The notes under the pieces were generated by a model that saw only the letters and a list, made by a program, of their open reading frames with translations, made no database searches and was not told where the DNA came from. DNA of 64,000 bases from Micromonospora zingiberis. GTDB taxonomy: Bacteria > Actinomycetota > Actinomycetes > Mycobacteriales > Micromonosporaceae. The position numbers and the translations under genes were made by a program. Shown here in pieces: positions 40,125 to 49,320 of the stretch (the stretch's first letter is position 1; the number at the start of each line of letters is the position of its first letter). The DNA lies in contig NZ_SJJR01000022.1 in the NCBI RefSeq assembly GCF_004331455.1, forward strand, positions 1-64,000, written 5' to 3'.

Positions 40125-40925
40125 TCAACGGCGTAGGCCGAAGGCGACCAGGACCTCGCGGGTGGCCTGCCGGACCGGGTCCAGGACGCTGCGCCGCAGC
40201 CAGCGACCCGCCGGTACGACGGTGGCCCGCCAGGCGGCGCGTACCGCCCGGCCCACCGGCACGACCGCGTGCCGCCACACCCAGCGGCCGGCCAGCCACA
40301 CCGGCCGCAGGGTGAGCGCCCAGCACCACCACAGGATCCGGCCGGCCACCCGCCAGGCCCAGGGCAGCGCGGAGAGCACCCGTTCGGCCAGGGCGGCGAG
40401 CCACCGACCGAGTTGCCGGACGGGCGGGGTGAGCATCCGGACCAGCCAGGTCAGCGGCACCCAGACGAGGAAGTACAGCGGTATCAGGACCAGGGTCCGC
40501 ACGACCCAGGCCAGTCCCCGCCCGCACCAGCGCAGTAGCCACATCAGACCCCGGCCGCACCAGCGCAGCGGCGGCCACAGGGCGCTGTCCCACAGCCAGC
40601 GCAGTCCGTTCCACAGCCAGGTCAGCGGCAGCCAGATCAGCGTCTGCCACAACCACAGCGCGGCGCGGGCCAGCCAGAGCAGCGGTATCCAGATCAGGTG
40701 CCGCAGCAGCCACCCGAGGGGACGCAGCAGCCAGCGGTCCACGAACCGCGCCGTCGGGGCGAGCACCCAGCGGTACAGTCCCCTGCCGGTGGCCGCCACC
40801 AGCTCCCAGGCCAGCCGTACCGGCAGCACCACCACCAGCGCGATGCCCCGCGCGATGAGCCCCACCGCCGACGACCTGCCGCCACCAGCCCCGCCCTGCC
40901 CCGCCCGCGACGACGATTCGATCAC
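40125..40925 (-). CDS. Trp/Arg-rich repetitive membrane-associated protein
   Basis: 266 residues from GTG 40925; the longer frame to 41024 runs into repeat DNA. Composed of repeated amphipathic units such as WLLRHLIWIPLLWLARAALW and LWQTLIWLPLTWLWNGLRWL, each with Trp-Leu-Arg and a Pro. The periodicity suggests serial membrane-surface helices. No enzymatic motif. It is present without obvious partner; function unknown. Confidence 0.65.
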   Translation of the reverse strand: MIESSSRAGQGGAGGGRSSAVGLIARGIALVVVLPVRLAWELVAATGRGLYRWVLAPTARFVDRWLLRPLGWLLRHLIWIPLLWLARAALWLWQTLIWLPLTWLWNGLRWLWDSALWPPLRWCGRGLMWLLRWCGRGLAWVVRTLVLIPLYFLVWVPLTWLVRMLTPPVRQLGRWLAALAERVLSALPWAWRVAGRILWWCWALTLRPVWLAGRWVWRHAVVPVGRAVRAAWRATVVPAGRWLRRSVLDPVRQATREVLVAFGLRR

Positions 40926-40978
40926 AGCCAGCCACGCTAACCCCCTCCCACCACCGCCCACACCGCCATCCCGGTGGA

Positions 40979-41043
40979 GTTGACCAAGAGGTTTTGGCGT
41001 ACCAGACCCGCCTACCGCGACCAAAACCTCTTGATCAACGCGG
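40979..41043. repeat. inverted-repeat element (GATCAAGAGGTTT family), single copy
   Basis: TTGACCAAGAGGTTTTGG (40980-40997) pairs with CCAAAACCTCTTGATCAA (41021-41038), with a 23-nt loop. Three relatives lie at 56134-56362. Together they form a dispersed family of ~65-bp hairpins ending in CGCGG. Confidence 0.75.
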
Positions 41044-41868
41044 CGGGAGCGGGCGCGGCGGGAGCGGGCGCGGCGGGAGCGGGGGTGGCGGGAGCGGGGG
41101 TGGGGTTAGGGAGAGGGTGGTTTGGAGGGGGTGGTGGTCGGAGGCTTGGTGGGTGTGGGGGGTGCGGATGACCTGGGTGGTGAGGTGGTGGGTGGCGAGG
41201 GTGGGGGTGGCGAGCAGGTAGTCCAGGCGCATGTCGGAGAACTCGGCCCCGCCGTACCCGGTGGGCACGGTGGGACCGGCCGTCGCGCCGAGGTCGACCA
41301 GGCCGGCGGCGAGCAGCCGGGCCACCGCTCGGGTGTCCACTGTCCGGCCGTCGCGGCGCAGGTGCCGGCGACGGTACGCGGCGGGTAGCCGGGCGATCCG
41401 GTCGGCGTGCTCGGCGTACGGGTCGAGGGTGTTCAGGTCACCGGCGAGCAGTGCCAGGCCGTCGCCGGCCCGGCGCAGCGCGGCGCCCGCCCACCCGGCC
41501 TCGACCAGACGGCGTCGGCCGGAGTACGGGTGGAAGTGGGTGCTGAGCACGGTCAACGGACCGGCGGCGGTGCCGATCGTCACCAGTTGGGCGGCATGGT
41601 GGAACGGGCGGCGCACCGGTGCGGCGGCCAGCACCGGCCAGGATGGCCGGACCAGCACCGCGACCGACTGCCCGAACCAGGTGCCGGCCCGGTACGCCCG
41701 CAGGCCCACCCGGGCGGCGAAGCCGGTCACGTCCAGCCCGCGCAGTTCCTGCACGGCGAGCACGTCGGGACGCTGTTCGGCGACCACCCGGGCCAGCAGG
41801 TCACGCCGATCGGGGCCACCCCGGTCCTGGCCGCCGTTGCGGATGTTCCAGGTGACGATGCGCAGCAC
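41035..41868 (-). CDS. endonuclease/exonuclease/phosphatase family protein
   Basis: 277 residues. EEP fold: RIVTWNIRNGG (Asn), VLAVQEL (metal Glu), VLSTHFHPYSGRRR (His), LLAGDLNTLDP (Asp/Asn) and ASDHHPL (terminal Asp-His). Catalytic residues are all present. The last ~25 residues are a PPLPP/RPLPP repeat encoded by GGGAGCGGGCGCGG-type DNA repeats, and the stop falls in the inverted-repeat element, so the C-terminus is probably a repeat-derived extension. Could be a nuclease or phosphoesterase. Confidence 0.82.
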   Translation of the reverse strand: MLRIVTWNIRNGGQDRGGPDRRDLLARVVAEQRPDVLAVQELRGLDVTGFAARVGLRAYRAGTWFGQSVAVLVRPSWPVLAAAPVRRPFHHAAQLVTIGTAAGPLTVLSTHFHPYSGRRRLVEAGWAGAALRRAGDGLALLAGDLNTLDPYAEHADRIARLPAAYRRRHLRRDGRTVDTRAVARLLAAGLVDLGATAGPTVPTGYGGAEFSDMRLDYLLATPTLATHHLTTQVIRTPHTHQASDHHPLQTTLSLTPPPLPPPPLPPRPLPPRPLPPR

Positions 41869-41874
41869 GGCGAC

Positions 41875-43365
41875 TCAGCCCGGCCGGCTCGCCTTGGCCA
41901 ACTCGTCGTCGAGGGTGTCGACCTCCTCCGACTCGATGGCCGGCTGGTTGCCCTCGTGGACGTCCTCGTTGGGGCGCAGCACCCAGTAGAGCAGCCCGAT
42001 CCAGAGCGTGGTGAGCAGGATCGCGCCCATGAAGTCGGTCGGGTGGTGCATGCCCCGGTACATCCGCGAGACGGCCACCCCGACCGGCATCACCACCGCG
42101 AGCGCCACGAAGATCCACCGCCACCAGCGGTCGGTACAGGGGAAGACGATGACGGCGATGGCGACCCAGAGGCAGAGCGTGGCCGCGATGTGGCCGGACG
42201 GGAAGGACGAGGTCGGCATCGGGCCGTCCAGGTTCTCCACCGGCGGGCGCGGGCGGTCCACCGCGGCGGCGGCGGCGAGGAAGAGGGTCAGCTCCCCGAA
42301 CATGGTCAGCGCCACGAACAGCACCGGCCGCCAGCGCCGCCAGACGGCCAGCACCAGCGGGCAGAAGACCATCGAGACGAGCAGGATGGCGTGGGTGTCG
42401 CCGGCCTTGCTCCACCACCAACTCACCTCGTCGAGCAGCGGGGTGCCCCGCTGCGCGAACCAGGCCGGCACCGTCTCGTCCAGGGTGGCGAGGAAGGTGC
42501 CCTGGGCGTGGTAGCTGACGAACATGCCGAAGGCGTACAGCGCGCCGAAGACCAGCACCCAACCGACGATGATCTCGGCGACGCCGGCTCGGGCGTGCGG
42601 CAGCAGCTTCTTCTCGTCCGGCGCGGGCGCCACCTCGTGCGCCGCCTCCGGTTCCAGCCCGTCGGTCAGCGCCGTGGTGGGCCGGCCCCGCTCCACCCGC
42701 CACAACTGGAAGGCGTACGCGGTGACCCCGAGCCAGGCCGCGCCGAGCAGCCAGGCACCGATCACGTCGGAGAGGAAGTGCACGCCGAGCGCGACCCGGG
42801 TGAAGCCGATCAGGAAGACCACGACGCCGACCAGGACCATCGCCGGCCGGCGCCAGCGTGCCGCCATCGCCGGCAGGAACACCAGCAGCAGGGCACCGTA
42901 GGCGACCATCGACCCGAGCGCGTGGCCGCTGGGAAAGCTCTGGCCGGCGTACGTGCCGATCGGCACCGTCACCTCCGGCCGCAGCCGGTCGACCAGGGTC
43001 TTGAGGGACGGGTCGAGGATCAACGCGCCGGCCCCGGTGACGATCAGGAACACGGCGAGCCGGCCCTGCCGCCGGATCAGCAACCCCACCACGGCGACGG
43101 TGATCAGCCAGACGATGACCGGCCGGCCGCCCAGGTCGGTGATCGCGTTGAGCACGGTGACCAGCGGACCGATCGGCGCCACCTGGGCGTTGAGCCACTG
43201 CGCCACCCCGTGGTCGACGGCGTAGAGCGGGGACCACCGCACACGTACCAGCACCAGCACCAGCCCGAAGCCGACCCCGGCACCGAGTACGAGCGCCAAG
43301 CCGGCGAGCGTACGTTCGGTGAAGTGACCGAGGGGTCGACGCAGTACGTCCCTGACCGCGCCCAC
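41875..43365 (-). CDS. double PAP2-domain phosphatase
   Basis: 496 residues with two complete PAP2 modules. Module 1 has KTLVDRLRP, SFPSGHALG and RVALGVHFLSD. Module 2 has VDRPRP (Lys absent), SFPSGHIAAT and RMYRGMHHPTD. About 10 TM helices with a charged loop near residues 235-265 between the halves. PAP2 enzymes dephosphorylate lipid phosphates such as undecaprenyl pyrophosphate or phosphatidic acid. A tandem duplication in one chain is unusual; module 2 lacks the first-motif Lys. Neighbour lipid kinase and YihY genes fit a membrane-lipid role. Confidence 0.85.
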   Translation of the reverse strand: MGAVRDVLRRPLGHFTERTLAGLALVLGAGVGFGLVLVLVRVRWSPLYAVDHGVAQWLNAQVAPIGPLVTVLNAITDLGGRPVIVWLITVAVVGLLIRRQGRLAVFLIVTGAGALILDPSLKTLVDRLRPEVTVPIGTYAGQSFPSGHALGSMVAYGALLLVFLPAMAARWRRPAMVLVGVVVFLIGFTRVALGVHFLSDVIGAWLLGAAWLGVTAYAFQLWRVERGRPTTALTDGLEPEAAHEVAPAPDEKKLLPHARAGVAEIIVGWVLVFGALYAFGMFVSYHAQGTFLATLDETVPAWFAQRGTPLLDEVSWWWSKAGDTHAILLVSMVFCPLVLAVWRRWRPVLFVALTMFGELTLFLAAAAAVDRPRPPVENLDGPMPTSSFPSGHIAATLCLWVAIAVIVFPCTDRWWRWIFVALAVVMPVGVAVSRMYRGMHHPTDFMGAILLTTLWIGLLYWVLRPNEDVHEGNQPAIESEEVDTLDDELAKASRPG

Positions 43366-43432
43366 GGCAGCCTCCTTCGCCTCTGGCGTGCCGCTGTACC
43401 CGGTCGATGTCTCCCGTACACCCGGCGGCCGG

Positions 43433-44449
43433 CTACCGAGCGGTCATCTCGCCGGTGTCGAGCAGACCGTCGCGCGGCGCCTCCGGCTGCCAGCGGTCCG
43501 GCTGGGCGGGCTCCTGCACGCCGATGCGCACCGCCTCCAGTTGGGCCGCGAAGGCGAGCCCACCGAACAGCGCCATCCCGGTGAGGTTGGCCCACAGCAG
43601 CAACGCCATCATCCCGGTCAACGCGCCGTAGGTCTGCCCGAAATCCTCACTGAACCGGACGTACCCGGCCAGCAGCAGGCTGGTCAGCCACCACAACACG
43701 GTGGCGATGCCCGCCCCGAAGAACAGCCAGGACAGGCCGGGCTGGTGGCGTCGGGGTGCGTGCCGGAACAGCACCGCGACGGCGAGCACGGTCAGCCCGA
43801 AACTGAGCGGCCAGCGGACCAGGTCCCAGCCCACACTGGCGGCCCCGCCCCAGTCGTAGTGCCGCTGCACCGAGTCACCCATCGGCCCACCGCCGACCAG
43901 GATCAGGAAGCCGGCCAGTGCCGGTAGGCCGGCGATGACGGCCAGCACCGCCGCCCGCAGGTACTTCCGTAGCGCCGGCCGGTCCCGTTCGACGCCGTAG
44001 ATCCGGTTCGCGCCGCGTTCGATCTGGGCCATGGTGCTGGTCAACGCCGTCAGCCCGGTGACCAGACCCAGGGTGAGCGCCACCTCGCCGATGTCCTCGG
44101 CCCGTTCGGCGCCGGCACCGTCGCCGTCACCGAGCAGTTCGGCGACCACCTGCTCGCTGGCGCCGGGAGTCAACGCCAGTACGGTGTCGGCGACCACCTC
44201 GCCGCCCTCCGCCGCGCCCAGCTCGGCGATCAGCCCGGTCAACGCGATCAGGAACGGGACCACCGCCAAACAGAGCTGGAACGCGAAGGCCCGGGAATGA
44301 CTGAACCCGTCGCCGTAGCGGAACCGGGTGAAGGCGTCGCGCAGCAACTGCCAGCCGCCCTCCCGGCGCAGCGTCTGCCAGGCGTGGTCGGCGCAGAGCT
44401 GCTCCTCCGACATCAGCCGGGTCTCCGGCACCAGCTTGGTGCTACTCAC
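43433..44449 (-). CDS. YihY/BrkB family inner membrane protein
   Basis: 338 residues from GTG 44449. Six TM helices and signature segments: DGFSHSRAFAFQLCLAVVPF, SLAGLIAELGA-type helix, GANRIYGVERDRP and ATVLWWLTSLLLAGYVRFSE. Family function is unsettled, once mis-annotated as RNase BN. Its start overlaps by 8 nt a tiny ORF that belongs to the relay linking it to the upstream lipid kinase gene. Confidence 0.88.
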   Translation of the reverse strand: MSSTKLVPETRLMSEEQLCADHAWQTLRREGGWQLLRDAFTRFRYGDGFSHSRAFAFQLCLAVVPFLIALTGLIAELGAAEGGEVVADTVLALTPGASEQVVAELLGDGDGAGAERAEDIGEVALTLGLVTGLTALTSTMAQIERGANRIYGVERDRPALRKYLRAAVLAVIAGLPALAGFLILVGGGPMGDSVQRHYDWGGAASVGWDLVRWPLSFGLTVLAVAVLFRHAPRRHQPGLSWLFFGAGIATVLWWLTSLLLAGYVRFSEDFGQTYGALTGMMALLLWANLTGMALFGGLAFAAQLEAVRIGVQEPAQPDRWQPEAPRDGLLDTGEMTAR

Positions 44450-44616
44450 CGGAGTCGCTTTCGTTCACGACTGCGGGGCTCGCAAGCTCACTCCTCGCGC
44501 TCACCGAGCTGGCCTTTCGTTCACGACTGCGGGGCTCGCAAGCTCACTCCTCGCGCTCACCGAGCTGGCCTTTCGTTCGCGACTGCGGGGCTCGCAAGCT
44601 CACTCCTCGCGCTCAC
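44442..44616 (-). repeat. 56-bp tandem repeat = chain of three overlapping mini-ORFs
   Basis: Three units (boundaries 44461, 44517, 44573). Reading minus strand, mini-ORF 1 (44616-44557) and 2 (44560-44501) each encode 19 residues, as VSARSELASPAVVNERPAR; mini-ORF 3 (44504-44442) encodes 20. Each starts at the GTG of a GTGA that contains the previous stop. The first starts inside the end of the lipid kinase gene and the last ends inside the start of the YihY gene. A ribosome could pass from one gene to the next by repeated termination-reinitiation. Confidence 0.7.
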
Positions 44617-45613
44617 CGCGGGCCTCCTCGACCAGGTGCTCGCCTCGCTCGGCGGCAGCGGCCGCGTCCTCGGTGAGGTCGGGCGCCTGCTCCGGTCGGG
44701 GTACGCACAACCACAGCGCCCGCCGGTGGATCTGCGCCCGCAGGGTGCGCCCGGGCTCGATCAGGTCACCGTCCAGCTCGCGGGGCTGGGCCCGGTTGCT
44801 GGTGACCTCGATGCGCCGGGCCCGGAACTCCTCCATCCGGGGCACCCGGTCGCGGCGGCGCAACACCCCCCACCCGAGGGCGAGCCAGTGCCGCAGCGTA
44901 CGTGGGCTGAGCACCGCGACGTCGAAGTAGCCGTCGTCGGGTTCGGCGTCGGTGAGCAGGGTGACCCCGCCCTGGAGCCGGCCGACGTTGGCGACCAGCA
45001 CCGACCGGACCCGACGGCGCAACGGCGGCTGGTCGTCCAACCGGATCTCCACCCGCATCGGCCGGTCCCGCAGGTGTCGGACCGCGCCCACCACGTACGC
45101 CGGCCAGCCGATCCGCCGCTTGGTGGTCTCGCTGGTGGCGGCGAGCATCTGCGCGTCGAAACCCATGCCGGCCATCACCGCGAAGTGCTGCCCGTCCACC
45201 TCGCCGACGTCGAGCAGTCGCCGCCCACGCTCGACGGCCACCGCCAGCCCGGCCGCCAGGTCGGTGGAGAGTCCCAGGTTGGCCGCGAGCAGGTTGCCGG
45301 TGCCCTGCGGCAGCACGGCGAGCGTGGCTTCGGTGCCGACCAGCGCGCTGACACAGGCCCGCACGGTGCCGTCGCCGCCGCAGGCGAAGACCACCTCGGC
45401 GCCGGCCGCGATCGCCTGCTCGGTCTGGCCCCGGCCGGGGTCGTCGACGGTGGTCTCGTACCACAGCGGCTCGGCCCAGCCGGCGGCGGCGAGCGTGTCG
45501 CCGACGGTGCGCCGCAACGTCTCGGGATCGGCCACCTTGACCGGGTTGACCACCACCGCGCTGCGTAGCGATCCCGCCTGCCGTCCAGCTTCCACGGCGC
45601 CAGTGTGCGCCAT
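44600..45613 (-). CDS. diacylglycerol kinase-like lipid kinase (YegS/DagK family)
   Basis: 337 residues from ATG 45613. DAGK catalytic domain: VVNPVKVADPETLRRTVGDT, CGGDGTVRACVSALVG (GGDGT), LPQGTGNLLAANLGL (GTGN), then GMGFDAQMLAAT and RELDGDLIEPG (LDGE-like motif with Asp). It phosphorylates diacylglycerol or a related lipid. Followed by the mini-ORF relay and the YihY gene, with PAP2 phosphatase further downstream. Confidence 0.88.
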   Translation of the reverse strand: MAHTGAVEAGRQAGSLRSAVVVNPVKVADPETLRRTVGDTLAAAGWAEPLWYETTVDDPGRGQTEQAIAAGAEVVFACGGDGTVRACVSALVGTEATLAVLPQGTGNLLAANLGLSTDLAAGLAVAVERGRRLLDVGEVDGQHFAVMAGMGFDAQMLAATSETTKRRIGWPAYVVGAVRHLRDRPMRVEIRLDDQPPLRRRVRSVLVANVGRLQGGVTLLTDAEPDDGYFDVAVLSPRTLRHWLALGWGVLRRRDRVPRMEEFRARRIEVTSNRAQPRELDGDLIEPGRTLRAQIHRRALWLCVPRPEQAPDLTEDAAAAAERGEHLVEEARGEREE

Positions 45614-45804
45614 GGTGCGGGGTTCGGCGACCCGGCGTCGGGTGGGCAGGTTCACCCGCCGACGGCGTTTGAAATCGCGGCGGGCAGTTCCGGCGGGGTG
45701 CGCAGGTGCCTGGAGTGCCGTTGCTCCGATCGCGCCCCCGGGTGGCACCGCCGCGACTAGCCTCAGACGCAGGTCAGGCGCGACAGCTGCGGGGGTGAGG
45801 TCGG

Positions 45805-46635
45805 ATGGCCGCAGCCAGCGACGCGCCGGTGCTGGCCGGCATCGGTCCGGAGGACGCCCTGCCGGTGGTCCGGACCGCCGCGCGGGTGGCCGCCGCGCAC
45901 CGGCGCGGACTGCACCTGCTGCACGCGTTCAACTGGGCGGCGATGGACGCCCCGGCGGTCTCCGGGTCCCGGGCCGACGCCGAGCGGCTCATCGCCGAGG
46001 CCACCGAGGCGGCCCGCCTGAGCGAGCCGGACGTCCCCCTGACCACCGAGATCGTCGAGGGCCCGGCGGTGGCGAACCTCGTACGCAGGTCCGAGTCGGC
46101 CTTCCTGGTGGCCGTGGGTGACGGCGGGATGGCCCACTGCGACCGCTGCATCCCGGCGGACAGCCCCGCCGTGCAGGTGGCCGCCCGGGCCGAGTGCCCG
46201 GTGCTGGTCGCCCGCCGGGAACCACCGCCGCAGGGTCCGGTGCTGGTCGGGGTGGACGGCTCGACACCCGCCGAGATCGCACTGGCCTGGGCGTTCACCT
46301 GCGCGACCGAACACCGTTCCCGGCTGCTGGCCGTGTGGGTGGTCGACACGGACGCCGCGATCAAGCCAGCCACCGACCGGCTCCGCGAACTGGTCGCCCG
46401 GTACGGCGCCGGTCACCCCGACACCACCACCGAATGCCACGTCGTCTGCGGCGATCCCGGCGCGGTACTGGTCGACCAGTCCCGGTCGGCGCAGCTGACG
46501 GTGGTCGCCGCTCGCGGCGACGAGTCGTGGCGCGGCATGCTCGGCGCGGTCAGTCAGTCCCTGCTCTACCACTCCCCCTCGCCGGTGATCGTGGTGCGTG
46601 GCGTGTCCGACGTACCGGGTGCCGACGGGTCGTGA
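45805..46635 (+). CDS. tandem universal stress protein, first copy
   Basis: 276 residues with two UspA-like domains (about 5-135 and 142-268). ATP-loop motifs are degenerate (VAVGDGGMAHCDR in domain 1, AARGDESWRGMLGAVS in domain 2, against G-x2-G-x9-G-S/T), so nucleotide binding may be weak. Universal stress proteins of this type are induced by DevR under hypoxia in mycobacteria. First gene of the dormancy-like cluster. Confidence 0.85.
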   Translation: MAAASDAPVLAGIGPEDALPVVRTAARVAAAHRRGLHLLHAFNWAAMDAPAVSGSRADAERLIAEATEAARLSEPDVPLTTEIVEGPAVANLVRRSESAFLVAVGDGGMAHCDRCIPADSPAVQVAARAECPVLVARREPPPQGPVLVGVDGSTPAEIALAWAFTCATEHRSRLLAVWVVDTDAAIKPATDRLRELVARYGAGHPDTTTECHVVCGDPGAVLVDQSRSAQLTVVAARGDESWRGMLGAVSQSLLYHSPSPVIVVRGVSDVPGADGS

Positions 46636-46648
46636 CACCCGGGCGGGC

Positions 46649-46662
46649 GGGACCAATGACCC
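46649..46662. promoter_or_regulatory. DevR/DosR-like box upstream of phosphoketolase
   Basis: GGGACCAATGACCC, 89 bp before the phosphoketolase ATG. It agrees with the half-sites of the DosR motif (GGGAC, 4 nt, G(T/A)CCC). The dyad is imperfect. The presence of devS/devR and dormancy genes close by supports the call. Confidence 0.45.
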
Positions 46663-46750
46663 TGATCCACGGTCACCGATGCGGCCAAGCTGAACGAGGA
46701 AACCGCGTTGCGGATGCAGGATCCACCGAACCGCGAGAGGCTCACCCGGT

Positions 46751-49144
46751 ATGGACACCGCCCTGGACCTGAAGAGCACTCTGACCGATGACGAGTTGCG
46801 CCGGCTGGACGCCTACTGGCGGGCGGCGAACTACCTCACCGTCGGCCAGATCTACCTGCTCGACAATCCCCTGTTGCGCGAGCCGCTGGCCGCCGACCAC
46901 GTCAAGCCCCGGCTGCTCGGCCACTGGGGCACCTCCCCCGGCCTGAACCTGATCTACGCGCACCTGAACCGGGCCATCGTCGCCCGCGACCTGTCCGCGA
47001 TCTACCTCACCGGCCCCGGGCACGGCGGCCCGGCCCTGGTCGCGAACGCCTGGCTGGAGGGCACCTGGAGCGAGCGCTACCACGGCGTCGGCCGCGACGA
47101 GGCCGGCATGGCGCGGCTGTTCCGCCAGTTCTCCTTCCCCGGCGGCATCCCCAGCCACGTGGCGGCGGAGGTGCCGGGTTCGATCCACGAGGGCGGCGAG
47201 CTGGGGTACGCGCTCAGCCACGCCTACGGCGCGGCCTTCGACAACCCGGATCTGCTGGTCGCCTGCGTGATCGGCGACGGGGAGGCGGAAACCGGCCCGC
47301 TGGCCGGCAGTTGGCTGTCCAACGTCTTCCTCAACCCGGCCCGCGACGGCGCGGTGCTGCCCATCCTGCACCTCAACGGCTACAAGATCGCCAACCCGAC
47401 GGTACTGGACCGGATCCCCGAGTCCGACCTGCTCGACCTCATGCGCGGCAACGGCTACCAGCCGTACGTGGTGGCCGGTGACGAGCCCGCCGCCGTGCAC
47501 GAGCTGCTGGCCGCCACCCTCGACCGGGCGCTCGACGAGATCGCGGCGATCCAGCGTCGGGCCCGTTCCGGCGCGACCGTGGAACGCCCCCGGTGGCCGA
47601 TGATCATCCTGCGTACGCCGAAGGGCTGGACCGGTCCGGACGTGGTCGACGGCAAGCAGGTCGAGGGGACCTACCGCGCCCACCAGGTGCCGCTGTCGGA
47701 GGTCCGCACCAACCCGGCGCACCTGGCCGAACTGGAGCGCTGGCTGCGCAGCTACCGGCCGGAGGAGCTGTTCGACGCCACCGGCGCCCCGGTCGCCGAA
47801 CTGGTCGCGCTGCCGCCCCGGGGTGACCGACGGATGAGCGCCAACCCGGTGGCCAACGGTGGGCAGGTGCTGCGTGACCTCGTCCTGCCGGACTTCGGGG
47901 ACTACGCCGTCGAGGTGCCCCGGCCCGGCGCGACGGTCACCGGCGCCACCGGCGAGTTGGGCAAGTGGGTCCGCGACGTGATCGCCGCCAACCCGCAGAG
48001 CTTCCGCCTGTTCGGCCCGGACGAGGTCGCCTCCAACCGGCTCCAGGCCGCCTTCGAGGTCACCGACCGCGCCTGGATGGCCGGCACCGTACCCGGCGAC
48101 GACCACCTCGCCCCCGACGGGCGGGTGATGGAGGTCCTCTCCGAACACCTCTGCCAGGGCTGGCTGGAGGGCTACCTGCTGACCGGCCGGCACGGCATCT
48201 TCACCAGCTACGAGGCGTTCATCCACATCGTCGACTCGATGGTCAACCAGCACGCCAAGTGGTTGAAGGTGACCCGGGGCATTCCCTGGCGGATGCCGGT
48301 GGCGTCGCTGAACTACCTGCTCTCCAGCCACGTCTGGCGGCAGGACCACAACGGCTTCTCGCACCAGGACCCGGGCTTCATCGACCACGTGATGAACAAG
48401 AAGGCCGAGGTGGTCCGGGTCTATCTGCCGCCGGACGCCAACACCCTGCTCTCCACCATGGACCACTGCCTGCGCAGCCGGCACTACATCAACGTGGTGG
48501 TGGCCGGTAAGCAGGCCGCACCGAACTGGTTGACCATGGAGGAGGCCATCCAGCACTGCCGGCGCGGCCTGGGCATCTGGGACTGGGCCAGCACCGACGA
48601 CAGCGACGAGCCGGACGTGGTGCTCGCCTGCGCCGGCGACGTACCGACGCTGGAGACCCTGGCGGCGGCCGACCTGCTGCGCCAGCACCTACCCGAACTC
48701 AAGGTACGAGTGATCAACGTGGTGGACCTGATGCGGCTACAGCCGCCCAGCGAGCACCCGCACGGCCTGCCGGACAACGAGTTCGACACCCTCTTCACCC
48801 GCGACAAGCCGATCATCTTCGCCTATCACGGCTACCCGTGGCTGATCCACCGGCTCACCTACCGCCGCACCAACCACGGCAACCTGCACGTACGCGGATA
48901 CAAGGAGGAGGGCACCACCACCACGCCCTTCGACATGGTGATGCTCAACGACCTGGACCGCTTCCACCTGGTGATCGACGTGATCGACCGGGTGCCCGGG
49001 CTGGCCTCCCGCGCGGCGCACCTGCGGCAGGAGATGACTGACGCCCGGCAGTCCTGCCGCGACTACACCCGCCGGTACGGCGAGGACGATCCCCGGGTCG
49101 CCGAATGGCGCTGGGTCCGCGAAACCGACCAGACCAACCCATAA
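46751..49144 (+). CDS. xfp: phosphoketolase (Xfp family)
   Basis: 797 residues, normal for the family. Cleaves xylulose 5-phosphate and/or fructose 6-phosphate with phosphate to acetyl phosphate. ThDP-enzyme motifs: [59 protein letters not shown] with [25 protein letters not shown], and [13 protein letters not shown] with [20 protein letters not shown] later. All typical. In this cluster it may provide fermentative ATP under low oxygen. Followed by the mini-ORF relay into the second stress protein. Confidence 0.95.
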   Translation: MDTALDLKSTLTDDELRRLDAYWRAANYLTVGQIYLLDNPLLREPLAADHVKPRLLGHWGTSPGLNLIYAHLNRAIVARDLSAIYLTGPGHGGPALVANAWLEGTWSERYHGVGRDEAGMARLFRQFSFPGGIPSHVAAEVPGSIHEGGELGYALSHAYGAAFDNPDLLVACVIGDGEAETGPLAGSWLSNVFLNPARDGAVLPILHLNGYKIANPTVLDRIPESDLLDLMRGNGYQPYVVAGDEPAAVHELLAATLDRALDEIAAIQRRARSGATVERPRWPMIILRTPKGWTGPDVVDGKQVEGTYRAHQVPLSEVRTNPAHLAELERWLRSYRPEELFDATGAPVAELVALPPRGDRRMSANPVANGGQVLRDLVLPDFGDYAVEVPRPGATVTGATGELGKWVRDVIAANPQSFRLFGPDEVASNRLQAAFEVTDRAWMAGTVPGDDHLAPDGRVMEVLSEHLCQGWLEGYLLTGRHGIFTSYEAFIHIVDSMVNQHAKWLKVTRGIPWRMPVASLNYLLSSHVWRQDHNGFSHQDPGFIDHVMNKKAEVVRVYLPPDANTLLSTMDHCLRSRHYINVVVAGKQAAPNWLTMEEAIQHCRRGLGIWDWASTDDSDEPDVVLACAGDVPTLETLAAADLLRQHLPELKVRVINVVDLMRLQPPSEHPHGLPDNEFDTLFTRDKPIIFAYHGYPWLIHRLTYRRTNHGNLHVRGYKEEGTTTTPFDMVMLNDLDRFHLVIDVIDRVPGLASRAAHLRQEMTDARQSCRDYTRRYGEDDPRVAEWRWVRETDQTNP

Positions 49145-49320
49145 CGGAGCGGCGTCATGAGCGAGCGTCTGCGAGCGAATCATCAGCTCAGTGCGTCCGT
49201 GCCTCATGGCGGCGCGCAGCGAAGCGGAGCGGCGTCATGAGCGAGCGTCTGCGAGCGAATCATCAGCTCAGTGCGCCCGTGCCTCATGGCGGCGCGCAGC
49301 GAAGCGGAGCGGTGTCATGA
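49145..49320 (+). repeat. 80-bp tandem repeat = two overlapping mini-ORFs leading into usp
   Basis: Units start CGGAGCGGCGTCATGA at 49145, 49225 and (partial) 49305. Each has GGAG seven bases before an ATG and encodes 27 residues beginning MSERLRANHQ and ending in a TGA overlapping the next ATG (ATGA). Mini-ORFs are 49157-49240 and 49237-49320; the last stop overlaps the true usp ATG at 49317. The 80-bp unit equals the 84-nt ORF minus the 4-nt overlap. Confidence 0.7.

Noticed and set aside
46742-48688. Long minus-strand ORF opposite the phosphoketolase gene
   Set aside because: It mirrors the plus-strand gene, lacks any family motif and arises from GC-rich third positions; similar shadows opposite 27.6-29.8, 41.4-43.6 and 53.2-54.9 kb were dropped for the same reason.
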